DNA of 64,000 nucleotides from Acidobacteriota bacterium (GTDB lineage: Bacteria > Acidobacteriota > Terriglobia > Terriglobales > Acidobacteriaceae). The position numbers and the translations under genes are program-made. The DNA is taken from assembly GCA_013289795.1 (NCBI GenBank), contig JABCZH010000002.1, forward strand, positions 248,001 through 312,000. The letters are read 5' to 3'. The notes under the pieces were generated by a model. That model saw nothing but the letters and a program-made list of their open reading frames with translations, was not told the DNA's origin and made no database searches. Positions 37,231 through 47,886 of the stretch are shown one piece after another (the stretch's first letter is position 1; every line of letters starts with the position of its first letter).

Positions 37231-38178
37231 ATGGCGATTCAGCAGACCGAGAAAATCTGGCATAACGGCAAGTTTATCCCCTGGAACGAAGCGCACCTTC
37301 ACGTGATGTCGCACGTAGTGAATTACGGCTCGTCGGTGTTTGAAGGGATCCGCTGTTACTCGCTGCCTTCGGGCCCGGCGATATTTCGTGCCCAGGAACA
37401 CATGCAGCGCCTGCTGGATTCGGCCAAGGTATATCGCATCGATGTCGATTTCACTCGCGAAGAACTGATCGCGGGCATGACGGAGTTGATCAAGAACAAC
37501 GGCGTTTGGCCGTGCTATGTGCGCCCCATCGTGCTGCGTGGATATGGCGAAGCCGGGGTCAATCCGTTCAACTCTCCCACCGAGGTCTACATCTGCAATT
37601 ACCCCTGGGGCAAGTATCTGGGCTCCGATGCCGAGCAGGGTGTGGACATCTGTGTCTCCTCGTGGACGCGCATCGCCCCCAACACGCTGCCCGCGATGGC
37701 AAAGTCCGGCGCCAACTACATGAACTCGCAGCTCATCAAGATGGAAGCCATTTTGAACGGCTACGTCGAGGGCATTGCCTTGGACGTCAATGGCTACGTC
37801 AGCGAAGGCTCAGGCGAGAACGTGTTTGTAGTGCGCCACGGAGTGTTGCAGACGGCGCCCTTGGGGAATTCGGTCCTGCCGGGCATTACCCGAGATTCAG
37901 TTCTGAAGATTGCGCAGGACCTCGGGATTCCGGTGGCGGAGCAGGGCATTCCGCGGGAACTGCTCTACCTGGCGGACGAAGCATTCTTCACCGGGACCGC
38001 AGCCGAAATCACGCCGATTCGCTCAGTAGATAAGATCAGCGTCGGCAAAGGCGTCACCGGGCCGATTACACGATCGATCCAGAAGGAGTTTTTCGGAATC
38101 ATTCGCGGGGAGAAACCGGACCGCTTTAACTGGCTGACTCCAGTGCCGGTCAAGAGCAAGCAACCGGTTGGCGTGTGA
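37231..38178 (+). CDS. ilvE: Branched-chain amino acid aminotransferase
   Basis: PLP enzyme that makes or degrades leucine, isoleucine and valine. The 315-residue product has KIWHNGKFIPWNEAHLHVMSHVVNYGSSVFEGIRCY, PWGKYLG, the PLP-lysine region AKSGANYMNSQLIKMEAI, the GYVSEGSGENVFVV motif and LPGITRDSVLKIAQDLG. These match group I IlvE. AGGAG lies five bases before the ATG at 37231; a GTG at 37225 would overlap this site. A strong terminator follows. Confidence 0.93.
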   Translation: MAIQQTEKIWHNGKFIPWNEAHLHVMSHVVNYGSSVFEGIRCYSLPSGPAIFRAQEHMQRLLDSAKVYRIDVDFTREELIAGMTELIKNNGVWPCYVRPIVLRGYGEAGVNPFNSPTEVYICNYPWGKYLGSDAEQGVDICVSSWTRIAPNTLPAMAKSGANYMNSQLIKMEAILNGYVEGIALDVNGYVSEGSGENVFVVRHGVLQTAPLGNSVLPGITRDSVLKIAQDLGIPVAEQGIPRELLYLADEAFFTGTAAEITPIRSVDKISVGKGVTGPITRSIQKEFFGIIRGEKPDRFNWLTPVPVKSKQPVGV

Positions 38179-38195
38179 GCATAGAGATTCTACCC

Positions 38196-38222
38196 AAAGC
38201 CGCCCTGCGGGGCGGCTTTTTC
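38196..38222. terminator. Terminator between ilvE and vapC
   Basis: A 10-bp stem (AAAGCCGCCC with GGGCGGCTTT) and a four-base loop, followed by T residues on the plus strand. It ends four bases before the convergent toxin gene stop and may serve both. Confidence 0.88.
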
Positions 38223-38225
38223 TTA

Positions 38226-38621
38226 TCAGTGCGCGGCCCACAGCAGTTCCACGGGATAATTGGCAAACGCTCGATCTGCGCTGACCAGGACCATATTTTC
38301 GAAGTTTGCCTGCGCCGCCAGCAAGCGATCAAACGGATCACGATGATGAGGGTGTAGTTGGGAGACCGCCAGGGCGTGCTGGTGCGAAACCTCCAACGGA
38401 CGCACGCCCTGCTCCCCCATTCGACGCGGCACAAAGGTTACAGCCGGTTCCGGCAAGCGCAGTTTTCCTGAACTCGATTTGATCGCGATTTCCCAGGCGG
38501 ACGCGGCCGACAAAAAGACTTCCTGCCCGGTTCCAGCGATTACTTCTCTCGCCTTCGAAGAGAGCCGATCGGGGTCGAAGAGAGTCCACAGCCAAACGCC
38601 CGTGTCGAGCAGGTATTTCAT
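38226..38621 (-). CDS. vapC: PIN-domain ribonuclease toxin (VapC)
   Basis: 131-residue PIN toxin of a type II system. The acidic residues are visible: Asp in YLLDTGVWLW, Glu in SAASAWEIAIK, Asp in HHRDPFDRLLAAQ and Asp in VLVSADRAF. The motif arrangement (SAASxWEIAIKxxxGKL and HRDPFDRLLxAQ) is classic for the VapC subgroup paired with Phd/YefM antitoxins. The start overlaps the antitoxin stop by ATGA. Confidence 0.9.
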   Translation of the reverse strand: MKYLLDTGVWLWTLFDPDRLSSKAREVIAGTGQEVFLSAASAWEIAIKSSSGKLRLPEPAVTFVPRRMGEQGVRPLEVSHQHALAVSQLHPHHRDPFDRLLAAQANFENMVLVSADRAFANYPVELLWAAH

Positions 38622-38902
38622 TTCTTCTTTTTCTTCCTGGCGGGTTTGGCCTCGGCCTCACTCGTTGTGAACGGGGCATCGTAGAACAAAGCCTCGATCT
38701 CAGGATCAGGAGCATCGAAGTCGTCCGCCACCCAGATTCTGCCTCGATCCATCCCCATCGGGCGAACACCGGATTGGGGTTTCTTGGGAATGATCGTCGC
38801 GATTGCTTTACCCGCCCGTGCGATGGTGATCTCCTCTCCGTTCTCAACTCGCTGAAGAAGCTTTGAGAAATGGGTCTTAGCCTGATGGATATTGACTTCC
38901 AT
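38618..38902 (-). CDS. Phd/YefM-family antitoxin
   Basis: 94-residue antitoxin. The N-terminal Phd fold is clear: MEVNIHQAKTHFSKLLQRVENGEEITIARAGKAIATIIP. The C-terminal part (DPEIEALFYDAPF) is the likely toxin-binding segment and it ends with a lysine run. It would bind and repress its own promoter just upstream. It is of a different DNA-binding family from the RHH antitoxin at 3834, yet the two promoters have the same layout. Confidence 0.88.
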   Translation of the reverse strand: MEVNIHQAKTHFSKLLQRVENGEEITIARAGKAIATIIPKKPQSGVRPMGMDRGRIWVADDFDAPDPEIEALFYDAPFTTSEAEAKPARKKKKK

Positions 38903-38908
38903 TGCGTA

Positions 38909-38938
38909 TTTATAGACTAAGTCTGTGGACTAAGTCAA
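38909..38938 (-). promoter_or_regulatory. Toxin-antitoxin promoter with paired operator sites
   Basis: On the minus strand a -35 TTGACT (38938-38933) and a -10 TATAAA (38914-38909) are separated by 18 bases. The region holds two copies of the self-palindromic 9-mer GACTTAGTC (38936-38928 and 38923-38915), 13 bases apart, which overlap the -35 and fill the spacer. The A of the ATG is seven bases past the -10, so the mRNA is predicted to be leaderless. No Shine-Dalgarno sequence is seen. Confidence 0.7.
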
Positions 38939-39046
38939 TACTTCGGACGGCAGATCAACAACTGTAAACGCCTGAGCTCAACACCCAAGCACCAGAAGGC
39001 TGGCTTGCAAGTACAAGACATTCGGCAACTGCCGTAAAATCGCTAC

Positions 39047-39598
39047 ATGACACGTGCGCCTGCCTACAATTCGCTAGCTCGTTCCGGCAACAGGGATACC
39101 AGTCATCTTTGGAATTACCCTTGTTATCTCTACAACCGCTCACTGGGGAGTCTCACTGGGCAGCACGTGCAGGAGGACGCACATAAGTCGTTCATGTTGA
39201 ATTCGCAGGCCGCCGAATCGGGAATGAAAGACGCAGTTCTTGCAATGGGCTGGTTTTACCTCAACGGTGTTGGCGTTGAACAGGACGTAGAGCAAGCTCG
39301 ACGTTGGTACAGGAAGTCGGCACGGCAAGGCGACTCCAGAGCAATGTTTAGCCTTGGCCAAATGGCCTTCGACGAGCAGGACTTTGCGGATGCCCAGGTC
39401 TGGTTCAGGCGGGCAAGCGACAAGGGGCACGCTAGATCATTATTCTGGCTTGGCAAGTTGTGCTTGCGCGGCTATGGAGTCCCCGAAGATCGAAAACAAG
39501 CGATGGCACTTTTCCAGAAGGCCGCAGCGAGTAAAGTTCCAGAGGCGCGGCGCGTGCTAGGGTTCTTGTCACGCAAGAGTCGACAATCCCAGCGTTAA
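39047..39598 (+). CDS. Sel1-like repeat protein
   Basis: 183-residue protein with three or four Sel1-type TPR repeats: AVLAMGWFYLNGVGVEQDVEQARRWYRKSARQGD, AMFSLGQMAFDEQDFADAQVWFRRASDKGH and SLFWLGKLCLRGYGVPEDRKQAMALFQKAAASKV. These solenoids bind other proteins. There is no obvious signal peptide. The first 45 residues are not repeat-like and the start ATG at 39047 lacks a ribosome site, so the true start may be later. Confidence 0.7.
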   Translation: MTRAPAYNSLARSGNRDTSHLWNYPCYLYNRSLGSLTGQHVQEDAHKSFMLNSQAAESGMKDAVLAMGWFYLNGVGVEQDVEQARRWYRKSARQGDSRAMFSLGQMAFDEQDFADAQVWFRRASDKGHARSLFWLGKLCLRGYGVPEDRKQAMALFQKAAASKVPEARRVLGFLSRKSRQSQR

Positions 39599-39760
39599 AT
39601 TCGCTACACGAACGGATTGCCTGAGGTCGTCAGCGAAGTATCACCATTACACTCTTTGACTTCCCGATACTCCAAAGCTCGGCCTTGCACCCGTTACTTA
39701 GGTCATCTTGGGAGAACCCGGTTTTCAGGCGATGATACGAGAGGCCTCAAGGAACTCTCG

Positions 39761-40882
39761 ATGAACATTGATGACCTGCTTCGCATCGCCATGGAGCGGC
39801 GCGCCTCCGACTTGCATCTGAAAGTCGGCAACTATCCGCACCTGCGCATTGACGGCGAACTGGTTCCGCTGACCGATCAGCCTCGCATCAGCGCCGAAGA
39901 CATGCTCACCATGGCCTTCAGCATGATGTCGGCGCGGCAGAAGCAGAAGTTCAAAGAGAGCACGGAAATCGACATGGCCTACGGCGTGGCCGGACTGGGC
40001 CGGTTCCGCGTGAACGTATTTCAGCAGCGCGGCAATGTGGGGCTGGTGCTGCGTGTTATTCCCACCAAGATTCGGGCTTTGGACGAACTGTATTTGCCAA
40101 AAGTCGTCGAACAGATTTGCGACTTGCCGCGCGGCCTGATTCTGGTCACCGGCGTCACCGGTTCCGGTAAGTCAACGACCCTGGCCGCCATGGTGGACCG
40201 CATCAACTCCACCCGCGCCGAACACATCATCACCATTGAAGACCCCATCGAATTCCTGCACCGCGATAAGAAGGGCTACGTCAACCAGCGCGAAATTGAG
40301 GTGGACACGCCCTCATTCGGTGCAGCGTTACGCGCTTCCTTGCGTCAGGATCCGGACGTGATTCTGGTGGGCGAAATGCGCGACGTTGAAACCATTGCCA
40401 CCGCTCTCCACGCCGCCGAAACTGGACACATGGTGTTCTCCACCTTGCATACGCTCGACGCTGTCGAAACCATCAACCGTATTATTGCCGTATTCCCTCC
40501 GCCGGAACAGAAGCAGATTCGCTTGCAGCTCGCGGCAGTGCTGCGTGCGGTCATCAGCCAGCGCCTGGTCAAACGTTGCGACGGTGAAGGCCGTGTCCCT
40601 GCAGTCGAAATCATGATCAACACCGCGTATATCCGGGAATGCATTCTGGTGCCGGAAAAAACCCGTGCCATCCGCGATGCCATCTCCGCCGGAACTTCGC
40701 AGTATGGCATGCAGACCTTCGACCAATCTCTGTGGGACCTTTTCCAGGCGGGACTCATCAACTACGAAACCGCTTTGGAGAACGCCTCCAACGCCGACGA
40801 CTTCAAACTGCGCATGCAGGGCATCTCTTCCACCAGCGACATATCGAAGAACGCCATGCAGTCTTCTGGCTACGGCAACTAG
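39761..40882 (+). CDS. pilT: PilT, type IV pilus retraction ATPase
   Basis: Hexameric motor that depolymerises type IV pili for twitching motility. The 373-residue protein begins MNIDDLLRIAMERRASDLHLKVG, has Walker A GVTGSGKST, the Asp box TIEDPIEFLH, Walker B region DVILVGEMRDVETI, the His box ALHAAETGHMVFSTLHT, and C-terminal RAIRDAI. I chose the ATG at 39761 preceded by AAGGAA; an open frame extends back to 39617 but is not PilT-like. No other pilus genes are in the window. Confidence 0.95.
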   Translation: MNIDDLLRIAMERRASDLHLKVGNYPHLRIDGELVPLTDQPRISAEDMLTMAFSMMSARQKQKFKESTEIDMAYGVAGLGRFRVNVFQQRGNVGLVLRVIPTKIRALDELYLPKVVEQICDLPRGLILVTGVTGSGKSTTLAAMVDRINSTRAEHIITIEDPIEFLHRDKKGYVNQREIEVDTPSFGAALRASLRQDPDVILVGEMRDVETIATALHAAETGHMVFSTLHTLDAVETINRIIAVFPPPEQKQIRLQLAAVLRAVISQRLVKRCDGEGRVPAVEIMINTAYIRECILVPEKTRAIRDAISAGTSQYGMQTFDQSLWDLFQAGLINYETALENASNADDFKLRMQGISSTSDISKNAMQSSGYGN

Positions 40883-40901
40883 GCATTTGCTTCAGAAACG
40901 T

Positions 40902-40928
40902 AAAAGGCGCGCCTTGAGCGCGCCTTTT
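40902..40928 (+). terminator. Terminator after pilT
   Basis: An 11-bp stem (AAAAGGCGCGC with GCGCGCCTTTT) and a five-base loop, with a T-rich 3' side; 19 bases after the pilT stop. It is symmetrical enough to act on both strands. Confidence 0.88.
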
Positions 40929-41014
40929 CAATTTGGAGGGAGGGCCAGAATTTCCTGTGGAGGCGAATGGGGTGTTATCTTCTGCCCCTTACGAAGATCA
41001 ATACCAAGGCCGAT

Positions 41015-41386
41015 TCAGTAGCTCGCAGCCACCCGGGTGTAGCAACAGGGGTTCCCGCCCAATACCATCAAAGCGTGATCGAGAGTGGAGACGTCGAACA
41101 CATGGTCGAGCTGGGTGCGGGTCAGAATCTCGCGTACGAAATGCGACGGATTCACCAGCTTGAGCTGTACTCCGCGGCTGCGTGCCCACTGATGCAGCGA
41201 GAGCAGCGTAGTCAACCCGCCGGCATCGAGCATCTCGACTTCCGACAAATCCAGCACCACGATACGGCTGCCTTTCTCTGACACTACTGCGCTCCGGAGC
41301 GTGCGAACCTCTTCGCCGCGCACAATTCGTCCGTTGCATCTCACGACTGCCACATCTCCGGTTTTTTCTACATCGACGGTAAGCAT
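41015..41386 (-). CDS. STAS-domain protein (anti-anti-sigma-like)
   Basis: 123-residue single STAS domain. The fold is shown by LTVDVEKTGDVAVVRCNGRIVRGEEVRTLRSAV, SRIVVLDLSEVEMLDAGGLTTLLSLHQWARSRGVQLKLVN and DHALMVL. The usual DSSGL phosphorylation site reads DAGGL, so the phosphoacceptor Ser is absent and control by a partner kinase of the SpoIIAB type is unlikely in the usual way. No sigma factor or kinase is adjacent. The 147 bases between it and pilT hold the pilT terminator. Confidence 0.82.
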   Translation of the reverse strand: MLTVDVEKTGDVAVVRCNGRIVRGEEVRTLRSAVVSEKGSRIVVLDLSEVEMLDAGGLTTLLSLHQWARSRGVQLKLVNPSHFVREILTRTQLDHVFDVSTLDHALMVLGGNPCCYTRVAASY

Positions 41387-41561
41387 GACTGGCTACCTCT
41401 CAATCTCAATTGTTACTACGGGAATAGACGGGCAAAAGTTCCCGCTGTCACCAAAAAGGATGTAAAAAGAAGTAAAAGCTGCGGAACTATTGTTCGGCAG
41501 CTTTGGTGCACAATAAGGTGTGGCGGCTCTATGAGATCGGATAGGGTTGCGGGGTCTTAAC

Positions 41562-42095
41562 ATGTCGTTTCCACGTCCCAAAAAGACGGACTCGGAGAAT
41601 GAACTCTACGAATACGCGGTCGGGGCGTTGGGGCGGCGCATGCTCTCGGTGGCGGAGCTGAAACGCCGGCTCCGGCCCCGTGTTGAGGCAGAGACTGAGT
41701 ATGGGCAGACGCTGGTGGAACTGGTCATCCGGCGACTGAAGGATCAAGGCTATTTGAACGACGCGCGCTACGCCGCCGCCTACTCTTCTTTCCGCCGGGA
41801 AAACGAAAAGTTCGGGCGCCGCCGTGTGATCACTGATCTAAAAATCAAAGGCGTTCACGCCGAGGTAATCGAGAAAGCAGTCGCATCGGTGTACGGGGAA
41901 GTCAACGAAGAGCGCCTGGCACGAGAGTACTTGAAACGCAAACGGCTAGTTAAACCTAAAGACAAAAAGCAGAGTGCGCGCATTTTTCGTCAACTCATGC
42001 GCGCCGGGTTCGGGGCCAAGACGATCTTCGGCATCCTGAAAAAATGGGATGTGGACGATGACACCTTAAGCGCCCTGGAGAGCGAGATCGAGTAG
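41562..42095 (+). CDS. recX: RecX regulatory protein
   Basis: Inhibitor of RecA filament growth. 177 residues of three-helix repeats: LYEYAVGALGRRMLSVAELKRRLRPR, LVELVIRRLKDQGYLNDARYAAAYSSFRRENEKFGRRRVITDLKIKGV and ARIFRQLMRAGFGAKTIFGIL. The motif GYLNDxxYA is diagnostic. I used the ATG at 41562; a TTG at 41547 would add five residues. recA is not in the window. Confidence 0.92.
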   Translation: MSFPRPKKTDSENELYEYAVGALGRRMLSVAELKRRLRPRVEAETEYGQTLVELVIRRLKDQGYLNDARYAAAYSSFRRENEKFGRRRVITDLKIKGVHAEVIEKAVASVYGEVNEERLAREYLKRKRLVKPKDKKQSARIFRQLMRAGFGAKTIFGILKKWDVDDDTLSALESEIE

Positions 42096-42174
42096 GGGCT
42101 CTACATTTAAAGTTGAAATCCCGGCTGAGATCAGCCATACTTTACCGTCCCAATCCAACCCACAGGAGAACACT

Positions 42175-42495
42175 ATGAGACTCAATTTCGGGAGAGCCCT
42201 GGCGCTCGCTATCGCGTTGTTGGCTTGTTCAGCTTTGGTGTATGCCCAAGACGCAGCAACCACCGCCGCCAAAGACACCGGCCATGCTACCAAGGTCGCT
42301 GCCAAAGACACCGCCCACGCCACCAAGGTCGCCGCCAAGGATACGGCGAAAGGCACCGATAAAGCCGCTGACAAGACTGCCAAAGGCACCGACGACGTTG
42401 CCCACGAGACAGCACATGGCGTCAAGAAAGCTGGCAAAGCTGTAGGTCACGGGGTAAAGAAGGGCGCCACCAAGACCGCCGACGCAGTGAAGTAA
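42175..42495 (+). CDS. Exported LEA-like repeat protein
   Basis: 106-residue protein with a signal peptide (LALAIALLACSALVYA). The mature part is only Ala, Lys, Thr, Asp, His and Gly in degenerate 11-residue repeats (AAKDTAHATKV, AAKDTAKGTDK, ADKTAKGTDDV, and so on), followed by HGVKKAGKAVGHGVKK. This resembles late-embryogenesis-abundant group 3 proteins, which are disordered and form amphipathic helices on drying. The low complexity leaves room for other roles. Ribosome site CAGGAGAA precedes the ATG. Confidence 0.7.
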   Translation: MRLNFGRALALAIALLACSALVYAQDAATTAAKDTGHATKVAAKDTAHATKVAAKDTAKGTDKAADKTAKGTDDVAHETAHGVKKAGKAVGHGVKKGATKTADAVK

Positions 42496-42512
42496 GTTCG
42501 AAGCAAGTATCC

Positions 42513-42590
42513 AACCACAGAGGACACAGAGATCACAGGGCGCCGAGGTACAACCGGTTCGCCTCTGTGACCCCTGTGTCCTCTGTGGTT
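42513..42590. repeat. Hairpin-forming ACAGAGG repeat upstream of alaS
   Basis: AACCACAGAGGACACAG starting at 42513 pairs with CTGTGTCCTCTGTGGTT ending at 42590, with further partial pairing inside. The same motif in one-armed form is at 19189-19220. It lies 15 bases before alaS and could be part of its leader or simply an intergenic repeat. Confidence 0.75.
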
Positions 42591-42605
42591 TAGAATTGAT
42601 TTCTG

Positions 42606-45557
<2,952 letters not shown>

Positions 45558-45604
45558 AAACAGCTATCAGTTGCCAGTTTCCGGTTCTCAGTGAGGAGCT
45601 TCCG

Positions 45605-45967
45605 ATGAAAGATCGCATCCGGTTCATCGCCCATAAGGGCAAACGAGTCCTGTTCGTGGATTGTTCGCACTGCACCGCCGACGAATTGGAGAAGATCGCG
45701 CGCTTCGTTCCCAGCTACGTAAGTGCAGAGCCCAAGAATTCGTTGCTCCTGCTGGCGGATTTCACGGGAGCGCACTTTGACCGCAATGCCGTCGAACAAA
45801 TGAAACAAGGCACGGTTTACGACCGTCCCTACGTGAAGCGTTCGGCTTGGTTCGGGACCGATACCCTGCCCGATGTCTTCTACGAACACCTCAAGAACTT
45901 TTCCCAGCGCGACCTGCCGACTTTTAAGACGAAAGAAGAAGCGTTGGATTGGCTGGTGCAAGACTAG
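45605..45967 (+). CDS. Small protein, possibly STAS/SEC14-like (SpoIIAA-like fold)
   Basis: 120-residue cytoplasmic protein. The pattern of alternating strands and helices (VLFVDCSHCTADELEKIARFV, SLLLLADFTGAHFDRNAVEQM, and the C-terminal FKTKEEALDWLVQD) resembles the STAS/SEC14-like group, but no diagnostic motif is visible and the family call is tentative. GAGGAG lies ahead of the ATG, a good ribosome site. It follows alaS by 47 bases. Confidence 0.65.
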   Translation: MKDRIRFIAHKGKRVLFVDCSHCTADELEKIARFVPSYVSAEPKNSLLLLADFTGAHFDRNAVEQMKQGTVYDRPYVKRSAWFGTDTLPDVFYEHLKNFSQRDLPTFKTKEEALDWLVQD

Positions 45968-45989
45968 AACGCGGTTCTCTCGACACCTG

Positions 45990-46730
45990 TTATTTCAATC
46001 CTTCAGCGAACAACTGCGTGAGCTTTTCGAAGGCACGTTCCGCCTGCGGGTGATTGTAGACATGGCCTCCGGGCACCGTCCAACCGTGCAGGGCGCCTTC
46101 GTAGATCTCGCTCTGGTAGCGCCCTCCCCAAGCTTTCAGCGCCTCCTCGAATTTTGCGGTCTGTTCGGCGGGCATGCTCTTGTCATCGACCGCGTGACCG
46201 AAGTAAAGACGAGCTTTGATGCGCGGCAGTTCGCGATGTGGACTGCTCGGCTGATCGGTACAGAGGCGGCCCCCGTGGAAGGAAGCAACGGCGGCAATGC
46301 GATCGGGACGGGCAGCGGCGGCGCGCATCGCCATACTTCCAGAGAAACAGAAACCGACCACGCCCATCGCTCCCGGAGCAACGCCGTTGCTGGCGGCGAG
46401 GAAATCCACATAGGCAGATGCATCGCGCTCCATCGCGTCCGGCGTCAGCGGTGCGGATAGTTCGCCGAGTCGCTTCGTAGTGCGTTCCTCCCCAAACTGA
46501 AGCGGAAAGTCGAAGACCGGAAGCTTGCTGGTACGGTAGAAGATGTTCGGAACCAAAACCGCGTATCCCTGCGCTGCCAGGCGGCGGGCCATGCTGAGGT
46601 TCGCCGCGCGGACGCCGGCGATGTCAACGTAATACAAGACGGCAGGGTAGGGCTCGCCGGAATCAGGGATAAAAAGAGTGCTTTCGGCTGTTCCATCAGG
46701 CATGGAGATGATGACGGAATGTTCGATCAC
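45990..46730 (-). CDS. Dienelactone hydrolase family protein (Cys nucleophile)
   Basis: 246-residue cytoplasmic alpha/beta hydrolase. Landmarks: the nucleophile elbow VVGFCFSGSMAMRAAA with Cys as in true dienelactone hydrolases, acid in YFGHAVDDKSMPAEQ and His in EGALHGWTVPGG. The N-terminal VIISMPDGTAESTLFIP is also typical. Dienelactone hydrolases act in chloroaromatic breakdown; the Rieske oxygenase gene just upstream on the same strand (26 bases apart) makes a shared catabolic role plausible but unproven. Confidence 0.87.
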   Translation of the reverse strand: MIEHSVIISMPDGTAESTLFIPDSGEPYPAVLYYVDIAGVRAANLSMARRLAAQGYAVLVPNIFYRTSKLPVFDFPLQFGEERTTKRLGELSAPLTPDAMERDASAYVDFLAASNGVAPGAMGVVGFCFSGSMAMRAAAARPDRIAAVASFHGGRLCTDQPSSPHRELPRIKARLYFGHAVDDKSMPAEQTAKFEEALKAWGGRYQSEIYEGALHGWTVPGGHVYNHPQAERAFEKLTQLFAEGLK

Positions 46731-46756
46731 TCATCTCTCCAATTTTCTATATCAAT

Positions 46757-47866
46757 TTAGCTGCGCCACTTTAGCGTGACCGGTCCGGCTATCGGATGCT
46801 TCACCTCAGCCCCAGTGCGTTTGGCTTCGAGGTGCGCGGCCTTCAGAGCGAAGTACCACTTCGCGGGACGGTCGGCGTCGTCGATCAGCATCAGATGAGG
46901 GTTGTGCTTCAGGCCTTCCGATTGCTTCTCCATGGTCTGGCGGTCTTGCTCGACAAACTTTGCGAATACAAACTTCAGCAATCCGGCGCCGAACGGCACC
47001 CAGTGAAACAGGTTCCAGCAGGCGACGACGTCGATGCGGCAGTGATTGCGGGTGATGGGCGTGACCGTGGTCAAGCTGGCGAACCAATACTTCCCGGCCT
47101 GGATGGTCTCGTAGCGTTGGTTGGGAAGCACGAAGTCGATGGTGGTAGTGATGGCCTCGGCGTCGGCGTACATTCGCAGGAGCTTATAGGGCGCGCTGTT
47201 GGAGCTGGGCGTGTGCGCGCTCATGCGGAAACCCATCGGGATCGGCTCGAAATTCTTCTGTTTCTCGTGGATGCTGTGGCGCGAACGCCACCACCACGCC
47301 TGATGGACGAACGGCCCGTGCGCCGGATCCATGAGGCCGATGATGCCGTGGTCCACGCCGCAAGGCAGTTCGGCGGTCAAGTGGGCAATCTTGTGCTTGT
47401 CACTGAAGGTCGGCACTCGCGGCACCGGAATCGGCGGCTCGGCAGCCTTGGTGAATCCCGCCCCGGGCGGCGGTGGGTCCGGGATGAAGACCCAGACGTA
47501 GTTGTCATGTTCCTCGCAGGCGTGTGCCCCGGCATAGATGCGGTCGCACTTGAGGTCCTGGTCGGCGGTTAGCGAAGGAATCAGCTGGCACTGGCCGCTA
47601 TGCGCGTCAAACCGCCAGCCGTGATAGCTGCATTCAAGCTGCTGACCGTCGAAGTGGCCGTGAGAAAGCGGCATGCCACGGTGGGGGCAGGCATCGCGAA
47701 GGGCGAATGGCTTCCCCTCGCGATCCCGGCCCAGAACGAGGGGCGTTTCGAGCAGCATCGTCTTGTGGAGGCGGTTGCGGGTAAGCGCGCCACTGGCCAT
47801 TGCCCGATACCAGAAGCCGAAGAGCATCAGGGAGTCGGGGGCCTGAGGTTGAGGCTCTGGTGTCAT
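46757..47866 (-). CDS. Rieske [2Fe-2S] non-heme iron oxygenase
   Basis: 369-residue oxygenase subunit. The Rieske cluster ligands are C60/H62 (CPHRG) and C79/H82 (CSYHGW). The catalytic domain follows with a probable iron site in CGVDHGIIGLMDPAHGPFVHQ. The single-chain layout suggests a demethylase- or phenylpropionate-type oxygenase that needs a separate reductase, which is not in the window. It is followed by the dienelactone hydrolase gene. Substrate unknown. Confidence 0.87.
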   Translation of the reverse strand: MTPEPQPQAPDSLMLFGFWYRAMASGALTRNRLHKTMLLETPLVLGRDREGKPFALRDACPHRGMPLSHGHFDGQQLECSYHGWRFDAHSGQCQLIPSLTADQDLKCDRIYAGAHACEEHDNYVWVFIPDPPPPGAGFTKAAEPPIPVPRVPTFSDKHKIAHLTAELPCGVDHGIIGLMDPAHGPFVHQAWWWRSRHSIHEKQKNFEPIPMGFRMSAHTPSSNSAPYKLLRMYADAEAITTTIDFVLPNQRYETIQAGKYWFASLTTVTPITRNHCRIDVVACWNLFHWVPFGAGLLKFVFAKFVEQDRQTMEKQSEGLKHNPHLMLIDDADRPAKWYFALKAAHLEAKRTGAEVKHPIAGPVTLKWRS

Positions 47867-47886
47867 GAGTGATCATTGGCAGCGTA

